NCBI GenBank assembly: GCA_000149265.1 | Contig: CH002729.1 | Coordinates: 116,860 to 180,859 of the forward strand | Direction of reading: 5' to 3' | DNA: 64,000 bases | From: Ciona savignyi | Taxonomy: Eukaryota; Chordata; Ascidiacea; Phlebobranchia; Cionidae | Part shown: positions 1 through 12,500 of the stretch, one piece after another | How positions within the stretch are numbered: the first letter of the stretch is position 1 | Layout: each line of letters opens with the position of its first letter | Translations under genes and position numbers: made by a program | Notes under the pieces: generated by a model | Databases searched by the model: none | Told to the model about the DNA's origin: nothing | The model's input: only the letters and a program-made list of their open reading frames with translations

Positions 1-3000
1 AAATCTACGCAAAGACGCCGATTCTATTGGCTTTACCATTAGCGTATCAGGAAATAACACATCGGTAAGTAATAGGGATAAATATGTTCGATGCCGCTTC
101 ATGGAAAAATCATTTTTATTCTTGTGTATGTGAAAACGTTGAGGTAATTCAGGTTAGGTATTGCAACCATTTAAATATGATACAGTTTTTGTTTAGAAAC
201 TGGGTTCATACAATAAAAGCTAGGTGCGTTGCAAAAGGACATACAGTTGTCGACTAACCATCCTTTTTGCTTCAGGCCAACGCGCTATTAACATGCTTAC
301 CGAATCATTTTTTTATTTATTCATGCTGATTAGCGTAAATGGGAAAATGAAGTCAAATTACCTCACATTGTCGAGTTGCAGTGTGTTATGCTTTACACGT
401 TGCCTAATATAGTTGAACCCACTATTTCGCTGGATTCCGGCAATTTTCGTTAAGTGCCTTGCCCAAATACACAACTCACTAGCTAGCGACCAGTTTCGAA
501 CCTGCAAACTTTTAGCTAAAAGCAACTCACTAACCCACCAAGCTAACCGTCCTGATGTTACTATACACAGACAAACGGTACTGTACATGCTGTATAACTC
601 AACGATGACAAACATTGTTTCATTCATGCAGGTATGTGTGCCACAACGGTACAGAAGATGCAAGACCCACAACATTATTTCTGGCTCATGCTTTCACAGT
701 TTAGATTTCGGGGAAACATGGAAAACTGCAAAACCAACTATTCCACGTGAGATAGCCTGTTACATTTGTTCAATTAATATTTATGAGTGTGAGCAACATG
801 CATATATTTGGCATAATTTTATGCTATTAATTCCCTCTTTTTGTAAAATTGTCTGGACATCAATTTAGCTTAGTGGGTTAGCAATGCACTTAACATACAT
901 TATATATGAACTCGCGAATTAATGGGTTCAACAAAATTAAAAAAACATATAAATCATTCCTAATAATAAAGTTCTAAAGTGAATAAAACTTTTTGTTTAT
1001 TGCTACGAGTGGCTTTAACCTGTTATAAGTTGGCCGATCCTACAAGATTAGGGCTATATAACAATTAATCGCCCTACTACAGCTAATACTTTAGACATAT
1101 TTCATTAGAATGCTCCGATCAAGCGATTGATTTAATCTTCGTCTTGGATGGCTCATTCTCTGTGGGGAAGCCCAACTTTGAATTGGTGAAGGAGTGGGTG
1201 ATAGCGCTGACGAAATCATTTGAAATCGAGAAAGAAGACAATTTTGGAGTGATACAATATTCACATTTCTACAACGAGACTAACAGGTGACGTGAGGTGG
1301 AATATTAACATGAATGTAAAGTGTTTTTGGAATCTAGTTCTTTTCCGGCTTTAGTAGGCTACAACTCACCAAGTTGTTTTTAAAAAGAAAATATGGAAAC
1401 TAATATGTAAGGATAATACAAAGTCAAAAATTCGTCCACCCCATTCAATTCGAGTTTGATTGGTTAGCTCAGTTTACATCGAAAGATACAACATGGGTCT
1501 ATCTCCAGGCTTTCCAAACTTTGGGTCGCAAATAGTACATCAATTTTACACAAAGTACTATATCTATTGTTCTTTTATGACTTTTTGAGATTTTAAAAGT
1601 GAAAAAGGGTCGCAGAAAAGTGTAATAGATTGAAAGGGGTCATGAGCTAAAAAGTTAAGAAAGCTCTGGCCTCTCCAGTGATTCAATGATCCTTAGTTAA
1701 AACTATGTATGGTAAATTTTGCATAGACAGGTCAAAAGGGCCTTACACCTTATGACCTAGTTATCATTGTCAAAGCACTTAGCGGGAATTGCCATAAACC
1801 ACTGGATTAATAGGTTCTACTAAAATGAAGGAACATGTGAATCATACGCAACACAATGCAATTGCTTTGGCAATCCAATGTTTGCGAGCTGATTCTACGT
1901 GTGTTAACCCCTTTGGATTTCCCATTCACGGGAATAAACATGAACACACCAATCTATCCTATCCAGTCCTCAACCTTACATGAAAACTGAAATCCAACTT
2001 GGCGCCTACAAGAACTTCTCCGTGTTTGAGGTAACTTAGAGTTGGTTTCAAAATGTCTTTCATGCATTGAAGCAACTACGTTATTTTAAAATAATAACTT
2101 TCATCTCTTATAATTATAATGGTACCGGTAATCCATTACGCTGGTGTTGCCAGAGCTATTGTAGTATGTTATTACATTAGATAAAGATTTTTTTCAGGTT
2201 TAGTAGCAGCCATTAATCCACTCGGGTTAGACGATATCCACTAAGTGCCTTGTCCAAGGATGTAACCGTCTAACCATTAGCTGGTTTTGATCGCACATCC
2301 ATTTGGTTGCCTTATAACCAACCATGCTGTTACCGATTGGGATATTTCACCGCACTTGATAATCTTGTGATTGCGCCTGGGTTCTACAAAATTGAAAGTG
2401 TTAATCATGAACAACACCCTAAAATAGCTGCAGTAACCAAACAGTGGGCGCGATCTGACGATTGCCATGGGTTAACCCCCTTGTTTTTTTCATCCACAGG
2501 GATAAACATAAAAATCCAATTATAAACATAAGTATCGAATCTTTAGAAATACATTCCTTTTCCAGAACATCACCCGAGCTATTACCCTTCAAGGGTTCAC
2601 AACGTATACGGCTCACGCCCTCGATAAAACTCTGCAAGATTTTATGGCCAGCCCAAGATTTAACTTTGAAAATGTCACCAAGGTTATGATTCTTATCACA
2701 GATGGAAGGTAGAGAAATATAGTGTTTTTCCTGCGACACATGGATTAAACTGAGCGGAAGTGACTGAGTGTTTAGCAGCTGTGCTGGGCTGTATACAATT
2801 AACCTGATCCAACATTGCAGTATTGAGCAAGAGAGACCCAGTGGTCCTGGGCTCAGGGCCGGTCCTAGCAAAAAAAGTTAAAATAAAATAAAACAAGGCT
2901 GTAATGACTAATACTAACATGATACGATATTCATGTTTATTCGTTAATAGAAAACGAAAGGGACGTTAACACACCGGCAATCGTCAGATCACCTTGCGCC

Positions 3001-5104
3001 CACTATCGAGTTACCAGAGCTATTGTAGTGTGTTGAGTATGATTTTCCCTTCAATTTAGTAAACCGTATTATTCCACTGGGTTCAGGGTTCACAGAGTTC
3101 AGGGTTCACTGGGTTCAGCAATGTCCGTCAGGTGTCTTGCCCAAGGACAAAATCGTTTAGCCAGCAAACAGTTTTAAACCAGCAACCCTTTGATTGAAAG
3201 TCGTCGCACTAACCCACCAGACTAATCTGTACTGCATTCTACACTTCGTTAAAATGTGTCCATGTGTTATTCTAATACCTATACCTCCCACTGGAAATCA
3301 ACATGAAGGGGTATTCTCACCATGTACTTTTAGTCTTGGTAAAGATATATCCGAATTTATTAAAATTTATCTGCTTTTTACATATGGCACAGCCTGGAAT
3401 TACATTTTTGTTTGATTTCTAGGGCAGATGATGCCCATTTATTACCCACATCGGCACAAAACCTAAGAAATAAAGGAATTGTTACATTTGCAATTGGCAT
3501 TGGTGCTTCTCTTACAGACCAACTACAGGTACTGACTATAAGTACCATATATGCTTCAGGTTTCAAACTAATTAAGTTTCAACCCCTCAAATGTTAACCA
3601 TTATACATTTTAAACTCTAAAAAATTGGTAAGGCAACAGTCCTTAGGATCCCAGATCGTGCTACATTTATTAACAGCGATCCTATACTATTCCAGTTATC
3701 AATGCATCCTTATTGGTAGTTTATCTTTTACTGAAACAGAACCAGAACCACCTAGGCCTAATGTAAATTGAGTGAATCCAAACTAGATATAAACCACTAA
3801 ATCCGGCCCGTTGGTCTAACGGTTAAGTGCGTCGCCTTTCAATCGAAAGGTTGCAGGTGCGAAACTGGTCGCTAGCTAGTTGGTTGTGTCCTTGGGCAAG
3901 GCACTTTACGGACATTTGCCTGAACCCAGCGGATTAATGGGTTCTACCAAATTGAAGGAACGTGTCTATCATATACAACACACTGCAATAGCTCCGGTAA
4001 CCCGACGATGGGCGCGAGGTGACCTGACGATCGCCCGTGTGTTAACCCCCTTGGTTTTCCCATTCACGGGGATAAAGATTAATATCCTATCCTATCCCCT
4101 CCTATCCTAACTTAATGTTCGGATTAACCTGGGGCTATTTAACTGTCACGATTCCAAAAGTATAATAAAATAGTATAATTTTAATTGTGTTAAATTTATA
4201 ATAGCATTCCTATACTATTTCAGTAATAACCCCAACATGCCTACGTCCCGTCACCCATTTCTTTTTATTACAGATTGTTGCTAACGGAAACTTGGGAGAT
4301 AATACGAGAGTGTTTGCCGTGCAGAACTTTTCCAGTTTGCAGAGCATTTTGAATCAACTTCGAGTTTCTATTAAACAGGATTTAGAAGGTGGGGATCAAG
4401 TGTTTAAACTTTTCCTTTCTTACGTTGTTTGGTGCAAAATTACATCTTAAAATGTTGTTCAGTTACTTACACACTGAATACTATAAATGGTGTACGTTTA
4501 AACATAAAAGCCACTTATTCTGTTGTACCACTCTATAGCTACTGTTTTTAGGTAATGCCAGTTATTTTTTATGCAATGACACAACTAACTAGCTAGCGAC
4601 TGGTTCAATTCAATTGTCCGACGTTAGTCTGGCGGGTTAGTGCGACGACTTTCAACCGAAAGGTTGCAGATTCGAAACTACTCTCTAGCTAGTTGGTTGT
4701 GTCCTTGGGCAATGCACTTAACATTTATTGTCTGAAGCCAGCGGATTAATAAGTTCTGCCAAATTAAAGGAACGGCTATATCACACACAACAAACTGCAA
4801 TAGCTTCGGTAACCCGACGGTGGGCGCGAGGTGATCTGACGATTGTGTGTTGTCTTCATGGTTTTCCATTCATGGGGATAAACATGAATATCCTATTCGT
4901 TTTGCCAATGGTTTGATATACTGACCAATCTAATCTTCATGGGATATAGGTTCGCCACCACATGTATGTATATACATATATATAAATGTATTCCACTTTC
5001 AACCACAGTCGCTTAACAGTGTCCAACACATGTCGTTTATAGGCGCGGAGGGGGTGAATACGCTTGAATATGCTGAAGCCGGCTTCTCCAGTACCCACCA
5101 AACG
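1..5104 (+). CDS. Integrin alpha-like gene copy 1 (partial; I-domain head region)
   Basis: Visible exons are 1-64 (continuing from the left), 632-746, 1109-1286, 1967-2030, 2566-2708, 3423-3528, 4274-4388 and 5043-5104, and every join is in phase. The first exon ends in ADSIGFTISVSGNNTS, which aligns with the end of exon 2 in the downstream copy. Exon 632-746 carries the cysteine-rich stretch before the I domain (CVPQRYRRC ... SGSCFHSLDFGETW). Exons 1109-4388 form an I (vWA) domain: VLDGSFSV is the DxSxS metal site, LITDGR is its third loop, and NKGIVTFAIGIG and DNTRVFAVQNF form the C-terminal half. Exon 5043-5104 (EYAEAGFSS) resumes the beta-propeller after the I domain. The family consists of cell-surface receptors for matrix ligands that pair with integrin beta. 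About 280 residues are visible. Nothing after 5104 extends the protein before the next copy starts at 6536, so it is probably truncated. Confidence 0.82.
408..550 (-). mobile_element. SINE family A, 5' part
   Basis: Reverse copy with GTTAAGTGCCTTGCCCAA and the tRNA-like box B reverse complement GACCAGTTTCGAACCTGCAA. Confidence 0.8.
1755..1966 (+). mobile_element. SINE family A ending at an integrin splice acceptor
   Basis: The body and tail (CATTCACGGGAATAAACATG, then AATCTATCCTATCCAG) run directly into exon 1967-2030. The AG used as acceptor is the end of the SINE tail. Confidence 0.8.
2140..2525. mobile_element. Two degenerate SINE A fragments, opposite orientation
   Basis: 2140-2300 is a minus copy (CACTAAGTGCCTTGTCCAAG). 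About 2301-2525 is a plus copy (GTGGGCGCGATCTGACGATT, GGGATAAACAT). They fill the intron before exon 2566-2708. Confidence 0.7.
2925..3232 (-). mobile_element. SINE family A
   Basis: Reverse copy from GATATTCATGTTTATTC to CTAACCCACCAGACTAATCT, with a short internal duplication of GGGTTCAGGGTTCA near 3080-3115. Confidence 0.85.
3802..4110 (+). mobile_element. tRNA-derived SINE (family A), near full length
   Basis: The best reference copy in the window. The head GTTGGTCTAACGGTTAAGTG is box A-like and GGTTGCAGGTGCGAAACTGG is box B-like, as in tRNA genes transcribed by RNA polymerase III. The body contains TGGGCAAGGCACTTTACGGA, GGGTTCTACCAAATTGAAGG and CGATGGGCGCGAGGTGA. The tail is TATCC repeats. 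It is about 300 bp. Confidence 0.9.
4612..4916 (+). mobile_element. SINE family A, near full length
   Basis: tRNA-like head GTCTGGCGGGTTAGTGCGAC and body GGTGGGCGCGAGGTGATCTG; tail ATGAATATCCTA. Confidence 0.88.
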
Positions 5105-6535
5105 GTATGCTGAACTCCATTTATTTCACCATTTTTTTTGTTTTCCTGTGTTTTTTTGCGTTTGATAAAATTTGTGGTGTCCTGTTGCTGTACTACTGAC
5201 CTAAGATGACGTGATGAGTTGAAGAAAAGGACAAATCGCTTCAATGCAGTTCAACTGTGAATCACTTCGACATAATTACAATGGTAAGCACTTCTACCTC
5301 ATAACATTGTTTGATCATTTATGGAATTTTGTTGCCTTATTAAGTTTAGTTACTTTATTTAAATCCACAATCTCAGTATTAAAAATACCCACACTATTAA
5401 TAAAAATGTTATTAAAAAACAATTAAAGTTTCAGGCATCATTAATACGGTGAAGCATTACAGGTATTCAAAGCATGAAGTAGGAAGAAGTATAGCAGCAT
5501 TACATGTTTAAAAAATGGTTTTGTTCAATTATGTGTTGAGTTTTATGTTCATTCCATGTGGAAAAGAGCATTTCATGTAGAAAAGAGTTTTTTTGTATGT
5601 AATTAAGTATGTATATGTATACTTGGGCTTAGTTTTAAACCGAGGATTAGTTCATTACTAAGACGTTTTTTTGTATGCAAGTCTCTATCTGTTTCGGTCG
5701 CTTAACCATTTGGTCACACAGCTGTTAGGAAAAAGTGCGTGCTCACATGTGCAATCGTTAAATTACCTCAACTTCTGTATTCAGGACCAATGTGCATTGT
5801 TTGGTTTTCATTTTCAATAAATTGTCGATTTTTATAAACCTGACGTGAAATACAAAATACTTTGCTAAACTGATTTGAAATTTCAACAGATTCACTGTAG
5901 CTTTATTACGCATGGATACATAAGCGATAACATTGCATTAATACACATGCAAGCTTGTTATTCTAGATAGGTGGTTGCCAAACTGCTGTACGCGACTAAC
6001 TTTAGTATAATTATAAATTTGCACCTAATCTATAGCAACAGCCTAATACATCCATTTAAATGTAAATTAGGTGATACGCGAACACTATTCAAAAGCTCAA
6101 ATTGGTACGAGGGGAAAAAAGTTTGTGAATCACTGTATAGATGATGTAAGCATCACGTGGTTTCTTCTTAGAAAAGATATGAATGAGTCATGTTTCATCA
6201 CCAAAGAAATTGTTTAAAGTAGCAGCTAATTATAACTTGTACAGTTATTGCGTAACATCGCAATCAATAAAGACGTATTCGGTTCGTCGCTTAATGCTTT
6301 TAAAACAACTCTCACTCCTTTGCACTGCCCGTTTCCTTTCGATTTACGACGAAATGTCGACACATCACAGCTGTTCTTATTTATTAATCGTATGCACCAG
6401 ATATACGTTGCATCCGCTGACAGACTCACCAATGCACAAAGCAGTAGATGCAAATTTACAATACAAACAAATAGTTAATTGTAGGTAACATGATGGCAAG
6501 CAAAGGAAGAAAGATTAACGATTTGAAAGTCTAGA
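5105..6535 (+). other. Interval between the integrin-like copies
   Basis: I looked here for the propeller exon that should follow 5043-5104 and found none that is convincing. A short stretch at 5244-5279 is flanked by AG and GTAAGC and would read FNCESLRHNYN, but it lacks the expected LGAV-like core. A weak copy of the second tRNA-like repeat (minus orientation) lies near 5645-5720. Otherwise the sequence is AT-rich and non-coding. Confidence 0.5.
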
Positions 6536-9500
6536 ATGTTAGCCGCCTATGCTCTGATTTGTCTCTTCTCTGTCTCTTCTGGGTTTAACATAGAAACCAG
6601 AAGCGGATGGTATGAAAACTTACGATCCCCTTTCAGTCCGAATACTATAGATTTCTTTGGATATTCGATTCACATACAAGAACAGCCAAACATTTTCAAT
6701 GGCTCTCGCTCCTTCGGGTAAGATATTGTGATTAAGTATGGATAATAGATTGCTGATGTTTATTTACTTTAATGAAACATAGTATAATACTTGCGAGACA
6801 ACTAATGTGCAAGGGATGCTCGTCCGGTCGATTAGCTCAGAGCTGCTATCAAAACAGTTGTTACCATTTCCATGTTACTCTGAATAAGCAGTCGTTTTCT
6901 CAACTCAATGTTTAACAGTATCCCGACTGTGGGCACGGGATAGTCTTGTGATAGTAACTGAAAAGGTATTTTAAGTCTTTTGTTTTAAGCGCATTTATCA
7001 TGCGCGTCGCTTGAATCCGGCAAGTGTGTTTTTCGTTTATTGTTTGTTTTCTACAGTTTACGTTTCTTTGTGACTTGATGACTGTGATAAATCAAGTTTG
7101 TTTGTGTTACAGCGCCAAGCCATGTGATTAAACTATAATAAAGTCCATATTATTTGCAGTAACCATTTGTTTTATTTCTTAATGGCTTTAGTTTCGAACC
7201 CAGAATGGACTTGCTCTGACCGTTTTTTTTATATGTAAGTTTGTATATGTTTTGGTCGCGTCCACACGAGTAACACTGCTGTTATTCAATACGCAGTAAT
7301 AACTATAAAATTTCCATTTAGACTGCTGGTCGGCGCACCGAAGCAAAATACCAGCAGCAACGGACAATCTCGAGGCGGGTTGTTTAAAACATTGTATTCA
7401 TCAACTACCTCATCGCAAACTACCCCGTCAAGTGTTGTATTCTATCAATTGAACCCAGAAAACAACACCGACTCAACACAAGATCAAACTAAGTCGGACT
7501 CGCTTGGATTAAGCACGAATTTAAACGGAAACAACATAACGGTAATTACTTTAATTAAGATTGGGGAACAGCTTATTTTTTAAAATCTGTAATGCGTTAA
7601 AGTCGTTAACTCCAAGTCATCAGTTCAATTTCAACTTAGGGCCAGATTATCATGACTTTATATTCAAGGATTCTTGGTGCTGGGTTAGTGCGTCGCCTTT
7701 CAGTCTAAGACAGGGGTTGCAGATTCATTACTGGTCGCTGGCTAGTCGGTAGTGTCCTTGGGCAAAGTATTTTTTCCTGAACCCAGTGGGATGAAACGAT
7801 GAGAAAATAAATAGGGGTAGTAATATGCTAAAAAAGTTAAAAGACTCATTCTTATATCCCGATTTACTATAGTCTATACATTTGTACAGTTTACAATTCG
7901 TTTAAATACTGTGAAAAGATTTTGTCTAATAAATCTTTGTCGCGTGATCTAGTTTAACAAATGAGTACTGTATGTCTATGGTCCGCGGCTTATTATTTTT
8001 TCTAATTTTGTTTTAACGTGTCGTTTTGCCGTCGTTTTTAGTATCTTATCATAATGTTAGTATATTGTATGCTTTTCTTGTATATAAAGAAACTTAAAAT
8101 ACTGAATATCGGACTTTCCAGACGTGTTCCCCATTGAGACACCAACAGTGCAGGGACGTGACCTTGATTGAAGGGATTTGTTTCGAAAGCGACGACTTTG
8201 GTGAAACTTGGAATAATGAACCGAAGCATTTGAAAGATAGTAAGTCTGGTCTTTGTGGGTGGGTTGGTGCTGTTGTATTGGTTGTCTGTGTTTAAAGGGT
8301 TTAATTGAAAGGTACATATTATGTAAGCTAATGAAGCAGAATTGGACCCAATCGCCGGATGTTATTGACGTACTAAATGGCGATGGCACAACTAAATTAT
8401 GATGTCAAAGCTACATATGTACGTTGCTTGACGCAACAGTGCTTTCTTGGTCCACCGTTCTAGGAACAAATCATTTGGACCACTGATTCAAAAAGTGTGC
8501 CTACCCCTAGAGAATGTAACCTATATAGAGCTCGTAGTACGGTATAAGTATTCTAAGCATAACCTTGATTAAAACTACTACATACATATTAAAACCCGTT
8601 TGTGCATACGTGCATTACTTTGTTAATGTGGTTTCATGGTAAGTTTTAGTTTATTTATTTTTTGCCCTTCACGACACAAGAACAGGAAACGATCGCAAAA
8701 CAAATCGTCGTTAACACACGTCACTTAAAAAAGGATATCAATAAATAAGTACAGCAAACGCGGCCGCCAAACCTAGGCGAAACAATACTGTTAAAACAGA
8801 AGGTATTCGTAACTGATATCGTATATTCCCGTGCTTTCCATAAATTAAATTACATGGCAAGTAAAATCAAAATAGAATGGTGAACCATGGAAAATAGTCT
8901 TGCTTCTGACATCTCTCAGATTCAACGACCATATTTCAACGAAAATAGTTCGTAGTGGTAAATATGATGATGAAATGTGACCTTTTTAACTAAAGCTTGG
9001 AAAATTAGTACAAAAGCTTAGAGAACTAGTACGACGCCTTTCAACCGAATGGTATTTGGTTCAAAACTGTTCTCTAGCTAAGAGGTTTTGTCCTTGGGCA
9101 AGGCACTTAACAGAGATTAGCTGAACTGAGTAGATTAATGGGTTCCCAAATTGAAGGAACGTCTGAATCATACACACTGCAATAATAGCTCTGGTATCCC
9201 GACGGTGGGCGCAAGATGACCTGACGATGGCTTGTGTGTTAACCCTCTTGGTTTTCCTATTCAGGAGTACACATTAATATCCTACTATATATCCTATCTA
9301 ATTTATTAATTCCAGGTTGCGCTGTGTCCAAGATGGATATTTTCTTTGTATTAGACGGTTCAGGCTCCATAGATCAGGGGGAACACGATACAATGGTTGA
9401 CTGGGTCCTTAACTTTACATCTACGTTTGATTTTGTTAATGTCCGTCCTGGGGTCATATTATACAACGCTCCAGATGAATGGTATGAGCTTTTTTATATT

Positions 9501-12500
9501 TGTTTTTAGTTATCTATTGTAAAAAAAATTAAAAATGTCGATAGTCGTGATCACATTAGGATTACCGTAACTATCGCAGTGTGCCTCGTAATTAAACGAC
9601 ACTGATTCAGTTAATATAGCCCATTCATTTACCTGGTCCAATAAATCCCAATATGTGCATTGGACTTGATTAGCTCAATGGGTTAGCGCGTCGCTTTTCA
9701 TCCGAAAGGTTGCAATTTCCAAACTGGTGACTAGGTATTCGGTTGTGTTATTGGACAAGGCACTTAACGAACATGATGCAGCGGATTATTGGGTGCTACC
9801 TTATTAAAGAAACTTGACTATCATACACAACGATTACCTGTATGTCATTCTCCTTGTTTTTTCATTCACGAAGTTATCCTATATCCCGTAAACTTTCGGT
9901 TGTCAATTCATGTGCTACGAGTTAAATGTCCAAATGAATTTACGTGGAAAACGGTTTTACAGCTACCAGGGAAGATGTGGTTATCCGTTTGTTATAGTTG
10001 TCGCAACCCCAGGAGAATACAGCAACCAAAATGATTTTGCGGTGAGTACATGCAAGGCCGTATTTAATTCTCGAATTTATAAGCGTTTAGCTAATAATTA
10101 TTTGAAGTCCCATAGCCATAACTGTCGGGTATCATAATTGATATACCGCAAAGCTTTATTTAAATTGACAAGCTCGTCAGAATTTTGGGAGGATAAATTA
10201 AATTAATGAAAGAAAAAATATCTAACACAGTTAATATCTTAAGAACAATAAAAACCATCAAACGTAACTCAGTTACTGGTAAGAAATAAAATATTTAATG
10301 TACAAAATCTTTCTATTAGAGGTGGCGTTCAATTAAGGGATAGCGCTCTATTTTTCTCTAACCTTTCTTTTATAGTGGCATTTTATCAGAGGTGGCGCTT
10401 AAATAGATGTTTTACGGTAGTTACCTTTTAAGGTTTCCTAAAAGCGATTATTCTGAGCAATATTTGTTCATCAGGCAGCCGTACAAAAGGCTCAGAAATC
10501 CACGATGGGAACGGGAACCGGGGCCGGAATGATAGTCACCGCCCGAGAGTTTCGAAAATCGTCTCGATTTAATGACACGCTTACACGAAAGGCCATGGTG
10601 CTCCTCACAGATGGATAGTAAGTTAATTAAAATAGCTTAATGGGTTAATGCGTCACATATTAATCGAAAGGTCTAGTTTCAAAACTGGTCGTCAACTGCT
10701 CTGTAGCTAATGGGATGTGTGCTTGTGACATAGGCAAGTCACTGATCCGATATCGCTGGGACGCAGCAGTCCAATGAGTTTTACTAAAACTATCTCATTC
10801 AAATACAAAACACTGCAATAGCTTTATTAATCTGACCTTTGCCGACTTTCGGATGGAATAATTATGTTTATTCTGGTGAATAGAATATTCGTGTTTATTC
10901 CCAACCACGGTCGAGTTACCGGAGCTATTGCAGTATGCTATGAACTATTCACACGTTCCCACGACTTAGCTGACCCATTAATCCGCTGGGTTCAGGCAAT
11001 GTCCGTTAAGTGTCTTGCCCAACACAAAACCAATTACAGTGGAACCACGCTTGGAGACCACCTCGATAACACGACCATCTCAGTATCAGGACCACTTTAG
11101 TGCGGTCCCAAATAATTTACTATGGTAATGTATTGTATTCTGTTTTAATTACGCGACCACCCCGGTTTCCAGACCAGGACCGCCATATTTTTGGTCCAAA
11201 ACGTCAAATTTGACTCTGCTTAAGTGACCAAATGTGCTAAATAATTTGCCTTTGTCACCAAAATAACAAGGTTAAATTTTATTTTATGATCAAAACAATA
11301 AGAATAAATGAGCGCACACAAAAAATGTGGCAAACAGAACTGAGTCCTACAAGATAAACTTTAGTATTAAATTCATTCTGCAGTATCTGATAAAAATAAT
11401 GGCATTTGGTAAAAATTTAGTAAAAATGTAGACGTTTAATCTAAATATGACGACAACTTTCTGTAAATCAAAATTCACTAACACGACCAACCCGCTACCG
11501 CGACCGCTTGACCACGGTCCCATAGGTGGTCAGGTAGGGGGGTTCTACTGTAATTAAAGACCAGTTTCAAACCTAGAACCTACATATATAAAGAATGCAG
11601 TATCTGTGGTATAAATTAGCATGCACACTTAATTTAAGTAGGAGCAGTACAATCTATCATTGCGGTGATGGTGAGATTCACACCAGCTGGATATGTGCTT
11701 GGGTAATGCATTTAACAAACGTTGCCTACACGCAGCAGCTTAAAGGAAAACAAAACCGAAGCAATATGACAAACGTGTGATAAATTGTCTGCCTTCTTTA
11801 ATGTACTGGTTATAATAGTGATTGGAAACCTTTTCAATGCAGTGTGCTAGTTTATTAATAATATTATAACTAAAGCAGTTTCGCGTGTCAACCAATGTTA
11901 TTTTCGATTTACAAAGTCAACTACCTAATTTAAATATTACTAATTTAGACTACTGTAAGTAAATAAGACTGTTGATTTGCATATGCTTAGACCAACGATT
12001 TTTGCGTACGCGTCAAATCAAACGGCGTGACATAAAAAAAAAATTTGTTGTTTTAACCAAAGTTTCCACTCAGCGCATCGGACACACACATTGTCGCTCC
12101 AGCTGCTGACGCTCTGAGGAAGATGGGTGTGACGTCATTTGCCATCGGAATCAGCAACATTGGAGCTTTCAATCAAACCGAACTACAAGTAAGAACTAGT
12201 AACAAGGCAGTTTATATCCTTAACAAAAACAACTTAAAATTTAGACGTTTCAGAATAAAAGGTTATAATCTCTTTATTCAAACAGTGGTTCTAATTTGGC
12301 TTTATGTTTTTGGATTACTGTCTTTCAATTTCATCCATTATTCTTCCAAGTATAGCTTTCCACGTTGTAGCATAAACCTTATATCTTCCCACTGTTATAA
12401 AATACGATATTCTATATTACAAACCACCTAGACAAACCATGTAGTATCCCCGGTAACCCGACACCGCCATATTTTTATATCATGCGGTAAAATGACTTTT

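Larger units (their letters stand above)
1109..4388 (+). other. Integrin I (vWA) domain, copy 1
   Basis: The domain is split over 1109-1286, 1967-2030, 2566-2708, 3423-3528 and 4274-4388. The splice-phase order (start-to-end) is 1-2, 2-0, 0-2, 2-0, 0-1. The metal-ion-dependent adhesion site is intact: DGSFS in the first exon, the TTYT loop in the third, and ITDGR at its end. The intact site suggests divalent-cation-dependent ligand binding. Every intron except the one at 1287-1966 to 2031-2565 order is lengthened by SINE sequence to some degree. Confidence 0.82.

Noticed and set aside
3802..3890. True tRNA gene at the SINE head
   Set aside because: Boxes A and B are present, but the acceptor and anticodon arms do not pair properly and the sequence continues into the SINE body.
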